DNA of 64,000 nt from Sorex araneus (taxonomy: Eukaryota; Chordata; Mammalia; Eulipotyphla; Soricidae): the NCBI RefSeq assembly GCF_027595985.1, contig NC_073305.1, positions 84,374,126 to 84,438,125 on the forward strand, in the 5' to 3' direction. Every line of letters starts with the position of its first letter. Position 1 is the first letter of the stretch. The notes beneath the pieces are model-generated. The model was not told the origin of the DNA, made no database searches, and saw only the letters and a program-made list of their open reading frames with translations. Below are positions 1 to 11,689 of the stretch, one piece after another. A program made the translations under genes and the position numbers.

Positions 1-639
1 AGTTTCCTTTTTCAGGAAAAAGAAATTTCCTGATTATGAAAATGAATTTCCTATTATGTAGAAATTGTTGCATTTCTGTTCTCACTGTGAAGTTACTCTT
101 TTACCACTTATATTTGAATGATATGTATATTTAGACTTTCAATTTATAAAGCACACTACCATCATAAACTTCAATGGGGGGGAGAGAGAATCGTCTTTTA
201 CTTTGAGAAGCTGGGGGACATGTATTTATAGACAACAAAAAATACAACATATTAAGAAAAAGAAGTTTTAATAAGCAAAAAAACCTCAATAGTATTATTC
301 ATTCCTCTAGATGTGTGTGCAGGGGATGCAGGGGTAATACCGAAATAAGACTTATTATAGAGAAAAATTATATTCAGATTTTCAGAAAAAGAAGACCAGA
401 GATTAAAATGATGTCTTAGCTAAACCAGATAGTAAAATGATAGTAAACTCTTAAGAGAGCCCCTTTAAACACAGGTAGCTGAATTCCATTTCCAGAATTT
501 GTAACCTGTAAATTTTTTGTTTATGACTCGATAATCTACATTTAAAAACAAATTTATGTCATTACTGCTTCTGACTTAAATAAAATACATTGAAAAAATC
601 TAGTCCTAATATCTGTAATCTTAAAGCCTCCACTCTGAT
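1..639. other. Unassigned AT-rich intergenic sequence
   Basis: No open frame, repeat boundary or RNA gene is recognisable here. Confidence 0.6.
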
Positions 640-682
640 ATGTGTGTGTATGTGTGTGTGTGTGTATGTGTGTGTGTGTGTG
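640..682. repeat. (TG)n microsatellite
   Basis: Alternating TG with two TA interruptions. The His-Thr repeat frame across it on the minus strand is an artefact of the repeat. Confidence 0.95.
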
Positions 683-788
683 TTGCTTTAATCTCACCTT
701 CTGTGAATTTACTATTAGCTTTTCTCATTAGGCAAGTCTCTATTGCCTTTTGCCAGCTGATAACACTTACCATGTCTCCAGTGCACCT

Positions 789-1038
789 AGCACTGTAGCA
801 CTGTTGTCCCGTACCGTTGTTCATCGATTTGCTTGAGTGGGCACCAGTAATGTCTCCATTGTGAGACTTGTTACTGTTTTTGGCTTATTGAATACACCAC
901 GGGTAGCTTGCCTGGCTCTGCCATCCGGGCAGGATACTCTCAGTAACTTGCCAAACTCTCTGAGAGGGACGGAGGAATCGAACCTGGGTCATCCGTGTGC
1001 AAGGCAAATGCCCTATCTGCTGTGCTATTGCTCCAGTC
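789..1038 (-). mobile_element. RTE-tailed tRNA-like SINE (type 2), near full length
   Basis: Read on the minus strand it starts with the tRNA-like head (near 1038) and ends with the RTE-type tail (near 790). It is flanked by agtgcacct at 780-788 and agtgcactt at 1039-1047, a probable target-site duplication. Confidence 0.85.
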
Positions 1039-1274
1039 AGTGCACTTAAGGAATTCAAATTTATGAATGGCTTGGTTTAACAGATAAATATTCTTTAAGT
1101 AATTGTCTACCTAATATAAATCCAGTACATGTACTCTTTCCTCTTAATATATTGAAAAATAAAAAGTTGGTCCATAGCACTGAGCTTACCTGTAAGGAGG
1201 TGAGAGAATTTTGGGACATTGGTAGAGGGAAGAGGGCACTCTGGTTGTATGTGTGTCTGGAACAATGTATGCAT

Positions 1275-1412
1275 TCACTGTATAACTGTCTTCCTGTTGC
1301 TCATCAATTTGCTCGAGTGGGTGGCAGGAACGTCTCCGTTCATCCTTGTCACGTTCAGGGTCAGGGGAATGAGGCTCACTATTGTGTAGCTTGCCAGGTT
1401 CTGCGGGACAAG
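1275..1412 (-). mobile_element. RTE-derived SINE fragment (type 3)
   Basis: The RTE-type tail (ctcgagtgggtggcaggaacg) is followed by the type-3-specific ttcagggtcaggggaatgag. The head is missing and the copy is diverged. Confidence 0.6.
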
Positions 1413-1639
1413 ATTCTGCCCCCAGGTGAGGTACGCAGAGAAAGCTGGAGGGAGACGAGCCGGGCCACCTGGGCCAGGACTTAAGATGATGTCATTGGTC
1501 AGGCTTCACAGAGGACAATATGGAAGACCTTTGGTAACTAAAAGCAGTAATCCATATAAACCCATTCTGCTAACTGCTTACCCTCCCCAAGAGAGCTACT
1601 TAAAGGAGGTGAAGACATGCTAAGCCACATTGAAGAATT

Positions 1640-1926
1640 ATGGTGGACCATGATGATTGTTCCAACAAGAATGAGGATGACCAGGAGCAAAACTCTCAGA
1701 TGATACCAGGGCAGGGATGGTTAGAAGGAGGGGCTGTTCCGGCACCTCTACCAGGTGCTTCAGAGAGACCACGACCAGAGGAGACCCTCAGACTGCATCA
1801 TGGTCTCCATTTTCCAAGAGCAGAGAGAATACGCCACAGCCCTCGGCCACCGGTTACAAGATCATGGCCTCATGGTGGAAATGATCCACCTCACCACCGA
1901 GTTGGGGCTCACTTGTGCACTTAGTG
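1640..1926 (+). pseudogene. Possible retropseudogene fragment with an NCOA5-like domain
   Basis: From 1731 one frame reads GLFRHLYQVLQRDHDQRRPS then DCIMV...EQREYATALGHRLQDHGLMVEMIHLTTELGLTCAL. This resembles, at a distance, the anticodon-binding-like segment of nuclear receptor coactivator 5 (pattern: DCSVIVVN, KDYAESVGRKVRDLG, VVDLIFLNTEVSLSQAL). GC content is higher than the flanks. Upstream continuity is lost and an RTE-type tail begins at about 1930, so this would be a broken, 5'- and 3'-truncated copy. The resemblance is weak and the parent gene could be another family member; the acidic upstream frame from 1640 may or may not belong to it. Confidence 0.33.
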
Positions 1927-1931
1927 TATGC

Positions 1932-2050
1932 CTTAAGCTATCATTCACTGTATCACTGTCATCCTGTTTACCCATTTACATCAATTTACTCGAGCGGGTG
2001 CCAGTAATGTCTCCATTTGTCCCTGTCGCATTCACTGTAATATCTCTCCA
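1932..2050 (-). mobile_element. RTE 3'-terminus fragment
   Basis: It contains ctcgagcgggtgccagtaatg followed by tccatttgtccctgtcgcat. The latter is the variant found at the end of the RTE LINE at 48.9 kb, not that of the SINEs, so this is probably a short 5'-truncated RTE insertion. Confidence 0.55.
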
Positions 2051-2327
2051 GCCCCTTAAAGTGATTATTGTAAAGTCTGGCTGAAGCACATGTATAAATT
2101 TATAAAGGCAGAATTAGGATTTATTACTCCTGTATGCTAAGGAATTTATACACCTTGTCATTGAATGCAATCCAGATTATTCAATTCAGGTATTTAGACA
2201 CCTCTAAGTCCTAAGAATGCCATACAATAATGATTAGCTTTGCTTTCCAGAGCTAAGAAATTAGGGTTATGACCACAACCTCATCTGATTCAAAAAACAA
2301 AATCATACATTTATTTCTTTCTGAATC

Positions 2328-2432
2328 TTGCATGGCAGAGCCTGGCAAGCTACCTGTGGCATATTTGATATGCCAAAAACAGCAACAATAATGGGCCTTA
2401 TGCCCCTGACCTATCATTATTAGTATTAAAAC
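2328..2432 (+). mobile_element. Type-3 SINE / RTE 5' segment fragment
   Basis: It reads ggcagagcctggcaagctacc...atatgccaaaaacagcaacaataatgggcct...cccctgacc. This is the segment shared by type-3 SINEs and the RTE 5' end; both ends are truncated. Confidence 0.6.
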
Positions 2433-3409
2433 TTGTGTTACCAAAAAGTATCTGAAGAAATCAGTGTCTTAAAATCTCTAAGCATTTAAGAAGATAAGAA
2501 AATCAAAATGAAATGCTTTGAAAAAGTTAGCTGTTTTATTTACAAAACTATTATAATCATGGAGAGTTTTTCTTCTAAAGTACACTTTTCTAGGCAACTG
2601 CTCTAAATACCACATTCATTTAACTTATGCTATTTGCTCTCTATTAAAGCTGTTATATTTGTTCTCAGAGGAAAATAACTAGCATTTAGGCATAATTTAA
2701 TTAGAATTTTGTTTCACAGCAAAGAAAACACTCAAATTGTTTGATAACAATATATCATTTTCTGTGATATAAATCACTAAAGCAATGCTAATATTATAAA
2801 CTTAATATTATAGTTTCAACATTACATATGTTCACAGCTTACTAAGTGAAAAACAAAGAATAATACATGTCTTGTGTGATATAATCATGGAAGATACAGG
2901 GAAGAAACGCATCTAATATATTAAACCTGCATAATGCTTTTTTTATTCTTTGTTTTGTGTTTTCAACATTTTCTTAAATGAGTAGCTCTTGTTCTTTTAC
3001 AAAAATAAAATCTACCCATATTATTTCTTTAGGCAGAATGACAAAACAGTTCAGGAGGTTATGGCAACAGAGACTTGTAAAGGTGTCTCAACAGATCCCC
3101 TGCAAAGTGTCTTGCACACAAGCAACCCTTCCAGGAACTGGTGAGCTTCACTGCTTCAGGAAGCAGCAATTAAAAGCAATTGAATTGAGGCCCAAGTGGA
3201 AAATAACAGGGGAGGAGGAGGAGACAGTGCTTTGGGTAAGGTAGTAGCAGCAGCAGAAGCAGCAGTGAGAATAACTCCTGTAACCAGTGAAATCTCAAAG
3301 ACCTCCTGAGCCACAGGACATGGTGGTCTACCCATTTGTGACCATTAAATGACTCAATGATAACATGGCAGTCCTAAATTTTATAGCACCAATTCTCTTC
3401 ATGCTCACT
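2433..3409. other. Unassigned AT-rich sequence
   Basis: Mostly AT-rich. The more GC-rich part at 3030-3340 has a GCA-rich run (3246-3266) but no recognisable gene or repeat. I see no splice-bounded exon. Confidence 0.5.
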
Positions 3410-3706
3410 TCTCAGTCTCAAAAGTCTTCCCACCTCCCTCCCCACAACCCTGTTTTTTTAGATATCATTGACTTACAATATCTTTTAGGGGCACATTTTG
3501 CATGTTTTCGAAATGTAGGTTACCTCACCACACTTACCATCAAATACTTAAACCCTTCCACTACAGTCCATCAGAGATTCTCCATCTCTTACTCTACTTC
3601 TATTCCCACCCCTTGCTAACTTCAGATAAATATTCAGCATCTCAAGTATCTCAAGTTCTGTTTGCCCATTTTGTGGGCTGTCTTTGTATCTTAGTCACCA
3701 TTTCTT
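3410..3706 (-). mobile_element. Old L1 3'-end fragment, minus orientation
   Basis: The C-rich tract, the catcaaatacttaaacccttc area and the tctgtttgcccattttgt segment resemble degraded reverse L1 3'UTR and ORF2. It abuts a plus-strand L1 piece, as expected for a 5'-inverted L1 or two adjacent insertions. Confidence 0.45.
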
Positions 3707-3709
3707 TTG

Positions 3710-4561
3710 AGGTATTCATCTGATAAGGGGTTAATATCAAAAATATATAAGGCACTGGTTGAACTTTTCTCCGAAAAAACATCCAACCCCATCAAAAATG
3801 GTAGAGGAAATAAACAGAAATTTCCTCAAAGAAGAAATACAAATGGCAAAAGATACATGATAATATGCTACGCATCATTAATCATCAAGGAGATGCAAAT
3901 TGAAGTAACAATGAGATATCATCTCACACCACGGAGATTGGCACACATCAAAAAGAATAACAACAATCAGTTTTGGTGTGGATGCAGGGAGAAAGGAATT
4001 CTCCTTCACTGTTGGAGTGAATGCCGACTGGTTCAGCCTTCTTGGGAAACAATATGGGCACTCCTCAAAAAACTAGAAATTGAGCTTCCACATGACCCAT
4101 AAGTACCACTTCTGGGAATATGACCCAGGAGCCCAAAAATCACACAGTAGAAATGCCATCTGCACTTCTATGTTCATAACAGCACTGTTCACATAGCCAG
4201 AATCTGTTATCAACCCAAGTGCCTGAAAACAGACACGTCTGGATAAAGAAACTATGGTACATCTACACAATGGAATACTATGAAGCCATCAGGAAAAATG
4301 AAGTCATGGAATTTGCTTATAAAATGATGGGCATGGAGAGTATCATGCTGAGTGAAATGAGTCAAAAGAAGAGAGATAGACATAGAATGATTTCACTCAT
4401 CTGTGGGATCCAAAAAGAAAGGATGAGACTAATACCCACAGACAGTAAAAACATGGGCCATGGGGACTGGTTCATTAGATTTTGTAAATGCGGGCAAGAG
4501 ACTCATCAATGGCCAACATCCAGAGAGAGACTTAAAAGCAAGCTCTCAGAAGAGTGCAGCC
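3710..4561 (+). mobile_element. L1 ORF2 C-terminal fragment, decayed
   Basis: Translated pieces match the other L1s in this window: [59 protein letters not shown] and KKLWYIYTMEYYEAIRKNEV. Several stops and frameshifts break the frame. It lacks the reverse transcriptase domain and is inactive. Confidence 0.85.
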
Positions 4562-4856
4562 ACAAAGCTTGTATCTTGTAGCCTTCTTCTTCTCTCTCTG
4601 GGAGAAACTGGCAACCTGAGAGTTTTCTGCCCACATGGGACAGCCTTGCAAGCTTCCCATGGTGTATTCATGTGCAAAATCCAGTAACAAGCTGGATCTC
4701 ATTCCCCTGACCCTGAAAATCCCCCAATGCAACATAGTTAGGAGGGCCGAGTCGAGATGGACTTCTAAGATATCAGGGAAAGGACGAAATGAGATGTTAC
4801 TGAGCCCGCCCGAGAAATCAGTGATTAACGGGATTTCGTGATTGTAGTCGTGATTT
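4562..4856 (+). mobile_element. RTE-derived SINE, type 3
   Basis: After a diverged head it shows aactggcaacctgagag, catctcattcccctgaccctgaaa-like sequence and then the RTE-like tail gagatgttactgagcccgcc. It ends near gattaacgggatttcgtgat. Confidence 0.75.
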
Positions 4857-4879
4857 ATTTGTTACAGATTAACTGATCA

Positions 4880-5725
4880 TAAACTTGAGGATTTATCCCA
4901 GGACTCTGAAATCTGTTTCATTAATCTCCAATTGTATTTTTTCAATTACCACACACTTTTGACTTATAAGGCTTTGTAGTACAATTAAAAGTTGTACAAT
5001 TAAAAGTCAGGAAATGCAAAACCTCTCACTTCCTTTTTTCCCTGCCTCCCTTAGAATATCTTGCTATTTTGGGAATTTCATCATTCCATACAAATATTAG
5101 CAGCTTGTTCTAATTCTATAAAGAATTCCATTAAAATTTTAATGAGAATTGCCTTGAATTTGTACATGTTTTATGTATGAAAGTCAGCTGATAAATGCTG
5201 ATTCTTCCAGTTTATAAACAGGCAATATTTTTTCATATCTTTAGTAGTGACTTAAACTTTTTACTGCATAAGTCCTTTACTTTCGTTGATTATTTCAAGG
5301 CATATAATGCTTTTGTACACTTTTTAGGGTGTTGTCTATTTTATTTCTTTTTCTTCAAGTTAAGATTTCAATACAGAAATGACAAAAGATATTTGTGTTA
5401 ATTTTGTGCCTTCTACCTTTACTTATATACTTATTTATTTATCTATTTGTTGCTTTTTGGGTCACACCCGGTAATGCACAGGGGTTACTCCTGGGTCTGC
5501 ATCAGGAATTCTCCTGGCAGTACTCAGGGGACCATACGGGATGCTGGGAATTGAACCAGGGTCAGCCGCGCAAGGCAAATGTCCTACCCACGGTGCTATG
5601 GATACAGCCTCCGATTTATTGTTTCTAAGAGTTTTGTGGTGAAGCCTTTAGGATTTTCTAAGTATACTGTGTATGGTATCATGCCATTTGATGTGTATTT
5701 ACCAAATGAATAAGAATCCTGTGGC
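4880..5725 (-). mobile_element. Old L1 ORF2 fragment (left part of a split element)
   Basis: The minus strand is diverged L1 reverse transcriptase-region sequence. Its plus reading follows the typical reversed L1 order: aattccattaaaattttaatgagaattgcc, then gattcttccagtttataaac, then gagttttgtggtgaagcct. A SINE interrupts it at 5452-5612. It appears to continue at 7735-8640 beyond a later insertion. Confidence 0.55.
5452..5612 (-). mobile_element. SOR-type tRNA-like SINE (type 1)
   Basis: Reverse orientation: tttttgggtcacacccggta at the A-tail side through ggtgctatggatacagcc at the head. It sits within the old L1, so it is younger than that element. Confidence 0.85.
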
Positions 5726-5734
5726 TCTCTCTAG

Positions 5735-6276
5735 CCATCTGTGTTCGATAGTCTTGGGGCCCATGTCACGGGCAGATAAAGGAGAAAATGAGGGTCAGGC
5801 TGGTTGGTATCAATTTCAGTTTATTCAAATTTTGTCTCCATTCTCCTCTGACTCTCCTTTCCTGAATCTCTTTTCCTTCTCCTGGATTCCCCTTGATCCT
5901 CCCTGATCCCCAGATTCCCCTTGATTCCTCTCCCCTAGACCCTGCTCCTACATTCTTCTCCTCTACTACCTTCTTCCCCTACACTCTTCTCCTTCTGTCC
6001 CCCTTGCTAGTCTTTCTGCTCTTTGACTCTTCATCCTGGTCTCTCTAGTCTCTCTCACCTCCCAAATCTTGGCAGTAGTCATCACACCCAGGTCTGGTAG
6101 CACAAGCAACATATGAAAGAACTTTTTGATCTACTGCAGCCAGGAGATCTGCTCAAGGACAAAATACCACCTAGGGGAGTTTCTACTATCCTTATTCCAA
6201 TAACTATTTAAACTTTTATCTTAATTCTACTTCTTAATATTAACCATTTTTTATGGACACAGTAAGAGATACATTA
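5735..6276. mobile_element. LTR-like repeat, left part
   Basis: A C/T-rich body, with acacagtaagagat near 6256, resembles segments of the better delimited LTR-like insertion at 20908-22461. It is split by an L1 insertion and resumes at 7034. Boundaries are approximate and no coding is seen. Confidence 0.4.
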
Positions 6277-6292
6277 AGATTGTAGGGTGCCT

Positions 6293-7017
6293 ATCTGCAT
6301 TTCTATGTTCATTGCCGCACTGTTTACAATAGCCACAATATGGAAAAAAACAGAGTACCCAAAAACAGATGACTGGTTAAAGAAACTCTGGTATATTTAC
6401 ACAATGGAATACTACGTAGCTGTCAGAAAACATGAAGTCATGAAATTTGCATATAAGTGCATCAACATGGAAAGTATCATGCTGAATGAAATCAGTCAGA
6501 AAGAAAGAGACAGACATAGAAAGATTGCACTCATATGTGGAATATAAAGTAGCTGAGAGGTACAAGCTTACAATGATGCAATTTCTGGCAGATATTTCTC
6601 TGGACTTAGTTACTAAAGTACTAAAATACAGAAATCCAAACCCGTGCAGCTGCTAGTGTGGCTTCTCAACCTCATATCTCTTCATTCTCAGCAATGGAAA
6701 ACAAATTATCAAATGCTTTCTTTTCAGCAGGTCGACTTTAGGGGGGAGAAACTCCAAATCAATAATAGTGAATTTTTTGTTGAAATATTGAATGTAATCA
6801 AAGTAAAGTGAAAGTAAAGTGAAATTTACCAGTTACACATGTAGGATGGAGGGCTGGGGAGGTGGGGGGGGAGCGGAGTATACTGTGATTCTTGGTGGTG
6901 GAATATGTGCACTGGTGAAGGGATGGGTGTTCGAGCATTGTATAACTGAGACTTAAACCTGAAAGCTTTGTAACTTTCCACATGGTGATTCAATAAAAGA
7001 ATAATTTTTTTAAAAAA
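6293..7017 (+). mobile_element. 5'-truncated L1 with family-A type 3'UTR, bounded by target duplication
   Basis: Positions 6293-6547 encode the intact C-terminus of L1 ORF2 (MPICISMFIAALFTIATIWK to HRKIALICGI then stop). From 6548 the 3'UTR is not that of the other L1s; it matches the non-coding element at 48005-48410. An A-run ends it at about 7017. The 16-base agattgtagggtgcct occurs on both sides (6277-6292 and 7018-7033), proving one retrotransposition event. Confidence 0.9.
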
Positions 7018-7033
7018 AGATTGTAGGGTGCCT

Positions 7034-7600
7034 CTCCTGGAGACATCTCACTATAGATCCCAGTCTACAGTGCTCAGACCAGATTAGTCTTTCCTAACTC
7101 TAGCAGGTTTCTAACCCAGTTGTTACTATTTGGATCATGACAGAATTTGTCAGTGACCATGCTCTTAACTAATAGTTAAGTATTATGGCGCTTTAGTCTG
7201 GCCCATTTTGATGCCCTGGGTCCATCCAATCCCTCATCAGGACCTTGCTTTTAGGGTACTAGGAAGTAAGGGCAACTGAGGCTTAAGTCAAGAAAACAGA
7301 TGCCCTAGGGTGAGTATTATTCGGGGTCAATTAGCTTCCAAGTTACAAAAGCATAGCATTAACTGTATTCCTGTGTCTATACAAAAAAGGACATTGTTCT
7401 GAAGTAACTATGCAAAGGATATATGGAGAAGAAAAAGCAATATTTACAAGTTAACAGAGTCTGATTAGGATGTAAAGGTGATTTACTGGTTGGGGAAGCA
7501 GAGCACAAAGAAAGAGGTTACAGATAAACACAGAAAAATGGGAGTGTCTCAGGATCACTGTGATGGGTGTAATACAAAAAATCTAAGCTTCCTGTGGCAA
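7034..7600. mobile_element. LTR-like repeat, right part
   Basis: Stretches such as aggaccttgcttttaggg, gaggcttaagtcaa, aaaagcatagcattaac and cctgtgtctatacaaaaaag line up in order with 21930-22100 inside the LTR-like insertion at 20908-22461. The right boundary is uncertain. Confidence 0.45.
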
Positions 7601-7734
7601 GGCAGAAAGGACAAACCAATGTTATCCTACAATCTTCAAATGGTAATAGACTTACTTCTATTCCAACTTGAATCTCTGATTTCTTTTTCTTGTCAGTGCT
7701 GTGATAAGGACTTTCAAAATTATATTCATTTATT

Positions 7735-8640
7735 CTTTTAATAGGAGCTTGCAGTTTCAATATATAAATCTTCTACCTCTTTTGTTGGTTTAAGTCCATT
7801 GTGCTTGAATATTTTAATTGCAATAGTAAATACAATTGTTCTTAATTTTTATATCCTATAATTCATCATATGCAAAATAAAATGCAATAAATAAATATTT
7901 GTATGTTGATATTGCCTTCTTTTATGCATTATATTCATCTGTAATTTCTACTCATGTTTGGTGGATTCTTTAGGTTCTCCTGTGATATTATGATGTCATC
8001 TACTCTTTTTTTCAAATATAATTATTTTTATTCCCGTTACAATACCAAATAATAGTAAAAGAATTGAATATTCTTCTCATGTGACTGCTACTAGAAGAAA
8101 GACATTTGAGTTTTTCACCACACTGGGCCTGATATAACTAATGGTTTTAAGACCTTTATTATGTTGAGGTATTTTTTTCTTCTTTTTTGGGTCACACCAG
8201 GCAATGCTCAGGAATTACTCCTGGCTCTGCCTTTAGGTATTCTATTTTACAGTGCTCAGGGGAACATATGGGATGCTGAGGATCCAACCACAATCAACTG
8301 CATGTTAGGCAAATGCTCTACTTGCTGCCCCATCACTCTGCCCCTAAGTTAGTCTTTTATTGTCATTTTCTTGAGAGTTTTATAATCATAAACATGTTGA
8401 ATCTTATCAAATTTTTCTTTGCATAAATTGATTCATTTTTGAGTCAATATGATTATACCACTTTTATCTTTGCCTTTGTTGAAATGGTGTAATATATAAA
8501 TTGATTTGTGTATGTTGGACTATTACTGCATCCTTGGAATAAATGCTACTGATCGTGAATCATAATACTTTTAGCATATTATTGAATTTGGCTTGCCATA
8601 CTTTTGTTGAAGTTGTTTGTAGCTGCATTTGTCAAGGAAT
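7735..8640 (-). mobile_element. Old L1 ORF2 fragment (right part)
   Basis: The reversed L1 reverse-transcriptase region is recognisable: gagagttttataatcataaa, gttgaatcttatcaaattt, then gtatgttggactattactgc and atccttggaataaatgctac. It contains a SINE. It is strongly diverged with no usable frame. Confidence 0.6.
8183..8345 (-). mobile_element. SOR-type SINE (type 1), diverged
   Basis: ttttttgggtcacaccaggc begins the tail side and cccatcactctgcccct ends the head side. The centre carries a local rearrangement near 8235-8250. Confidence 0.8.
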
Positions 8641-10329
8641 ATTTCTAGAAATAAGTAGAATTCTCAGAGCTTTGCCTTTAGGGAAGTGTTAGTAAAAATC
8701 GCTGGACTGATATGGCATCCACTAGTGATCCTATCAACAAGGTTTTAAGAAGTTTCGAAGGCAATGCTTGTTAGCAACTCTAATCATAGTTATATATTAG
8801 TTTCTTGATCTCTATTTAGATGCTAAAAGTAAGTAATGGATAATAATATTGAAGTGCTGAGTGTTTGACACAACCCCTAAACCTTCTGTAAGGTAAAGTT
8901 TTGAACCTTAGAATTCTATTCATCTTTTTGCAGCCTATTGCCCCAGGATGAGATTTTTTTCCTTGGTAAAGGTATCTTTCAATCTTCTACCCACTTGGCT
9001 GTTTTGTCTCTTGTGGAAAAAAATCGCTGGGTTCATCCAGGCTATAGTTCTATGTCAATTACACTGGATTTCAGTATTAACTTTCCATAACGTCAAAGGA
9101 GATAATTACAGGTTCTCCCTATTTGTTCATCTTGTCCCCAATCTCCAATTTACCTAAAATATTTGACAAATATTTTCAATCAATTCATTACATATTTATT
9201 TCTAGAGACACATGAAAACCATTGTGAAAATAAGAATTACCAAGAGAAATAATAACTCATATATGGATATTTGAAAGAGAGTATGTTCTCTCTTTCTCTC
9301 ATTTGAAAATATGTTAACCTGTACTCCTAAAAATATATGCAGTATTATAAATCAACATAACTTCTATAAAATAACTTATGTGAGTCATTGGGAATTAATT
9401 GAAATAGAAAACTGTGATTTTATGGAATAAAATCTGGTAAATTCTCCCCAAAGCTTTATTATTTTTATTCTCGCCAATATCATATACTTTCAGTACATTA
9501 TTTTATATCCCAAATAATCTACCTATTTAATTTAAGTTACATTTAAGTACTTTTCATGAAAGCATTTGTTTATTATGTCTTGCTGGGCATTAGTACTAGC
9601 TGTAGTTAAGACTAGTTACTCAAACGTTTGAGGATGTTTACTTAATTTGTGAAGGAACTAAACATTTACCCTTAGGAAAAAAAGGTTATTATTTATAGGA
9701 TACATTTGATGTGAATATATGCTTTCTTTCTGAATAGATTTTCTATTTTTTTGCTATTGCACATATAGTCCATTTGTATTAATGACAAGACATCAGAAAT
9801 GGCTCCCTTAAATTTTAATTTCATTTTACCTCTTGAATTCAATTACTTTATTTCTCTGAGGTGGTTACAATTCACAGAGATACCATGTAATCGACTAAGG
9901 TTTCATTTTTGTATCCATGTCTCATATCATTAGTATAAATCATTAGATTTATACTAATGTATGGCATTGAAAGAAAGAATGGAAATTGAAATTAAAATTC
10001 AGTTATAAGGTATATACATGCATAAATTAAGAAGTATTCTTTAGCCTTTAGAAATTTAAATATCAGAATAATATGAGGCAGAGGAATATATTTATATTGT
10101 TATGAGCTTGACTCATATAATTGATTATGTGGACAATGAATCAAAAGCACTTCTCAATTTGTCTATCTGTGCATCACTCTGGTTTCACAGAAACACTGAG
10201 AAAACTCAATAAAGTCATTTTCATTATGAATTCAAACTACTAAACATTCCGTGATATTGGCTTCTATCTCAAAGGCAAGAGTAAGAAAAAAAGTGATCAA
10301 ACTTTAAGTGTCTACACAGCAAAATATTA
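8641..10329. other. Unassigned AT-rich sequence
   Basis: About 1.7 kb without recognised genes or repeats. Short open frames (for example 8948-9157) lack similarity to anything I know. Faint L1 remnants cannot be excluded. Confidence 0.5.
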
Positions 10330-11200
10330 CCATTGAAATAAAAGACATCTGATTTAATGGGATGAGATATTCACACAATATAACCTGATAAAAGGCCTAA
10401 TATATGACATATAAAGAACCAAGACATGGAAAGAAACTCAATAATAAGAAAACAAACCATCCCATCAAAAAATGGGGACAGGAGCTGAAAAATACAACCC
10501 CCATCCAAAACAAAGCCCCAAGGCATTTCCACCAGAGAAGACATACCTATGGCTAACAGAAATATGAAAAAATGCTCATTATTACTACTTATTTGCATTA
10601 TTGGGAAATGTAAATCTCAATAATAAAATAGCATCTCATCCCTGTGAAAGTGATTTGCATTCAAACAGCCAGCAGGAACAAGAAACAAGTGTCAGTGTGG
10701 GGTGGGGAGAAAGGGAACCCTTCATAGACTGCTGGTGGGAATGCCTATTATTCCACTCTATATGGAAAACAGTATTAAAATATTCCTCAAAATATAAAAA
10801 CCAGATCTACTATCTGATCCAGTAGCTCTCTTCAGGGTATATGTCCAATGAACACAATGAAAACTCCAATTTGAAAAGATATATGCAAATCTATGTTTTG
10901 TGGAACTCTGTTTATAATAGTGAAGTCCTGGAAACAACACACCCAATGGGTATTTGCAAAGGTATGGATAATATAGATGCAGTATATACACACAATAAAG
11001 TGATCCTCAGCTATTAGAAAAGAGGAAGGAAATCTTCTCCCTTGCTATAACATGAAGGAACTTGAGGGAAGTGGTACAAATAAAATTTAATCAGGGGAGA
11101 TAGATACTGAATGTTATTGCACATATGTTGGATAGATGCAAAGATAGATAGAAAGCAAAACCAAATAGCAATTGGACTCTGAATATAGAAATGAGGTTAG
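10330..11200 (+). mobile_element. Old L1 ORF2 3' fragment
   Basis: Recognisable decayed blocks in L1 order include aaacaaaccatcccatcaaaaaatgggg, ggggagaaagggaacccttc, gactgctggtgggaatgcc and ccactctatatggaaaacag. The reading frame is destroyed. It is more diverged than the shrew-lineage L1s, so older. Confidence 0.7.
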
Positions 11201-11297
11201 TAAGAGTTAATGGGAGAGGTAAATTTTGAGTGCCTTACCTACTGTACTGCCTATTCATCCCTAAAACATATGCATTTATTTATTTTATTTAGCTTTC

Positions 11298-11432
11298 TGT
11301 CTTGTGGGAGGCCACACTTCCTGGTGCTCATTCGGGATCACTCCTGGCAAGGCTCAGGAGATGGTATGGGATTCTGGAGATCGAACCAGATTGTGCTGTG
11401 TGCCAGGCAAGTGCCCTGCCCACTGTACTAAG
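11298..11432 (-). mobile_element. SOR-type SINE (type 1), diverged
   Basis: The order is preserved (tggtgctcattcgggatcac, gctcaggagatggtatggga, gatcgaaccag, gccaggcaagtgccctgcc) with many substitutions. Confidence 0.7.
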
Positions 11433-11499
11433 GCAAAAACATCATGCCTGCTGTTCTTCCTTTCTGGCCCCAAACTACCATATTTATCTCTGAACCTCA

Positions 11500-11665
11500 C
11501 CTAATCTTGCATTGTTTCCAGATCTTGGCTATTGTGCTCACCTGCCCACGAGCATACCTATGCATATATCCTTGTAGATTAATGTCAAGTGCTCTTGGTA
11601 TAGATGCCCCAGAATAAGGTCATGAGATCATATGAAAGGCCTGTTGTTAATTTTTAAAGAAGTCT
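11500..11665 (-). mobile_element. Old L1 fragment
   Basis: ccagatcttggctattgtgc and gcccagaataaggtcatgag-like sequence resemble a reversed L1 ORF2 end. It is diverged and short. Confidence 0.45.
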
Positions 11666-11689
11666 CTCTCTCTTTTTTTTAAGACCTGA

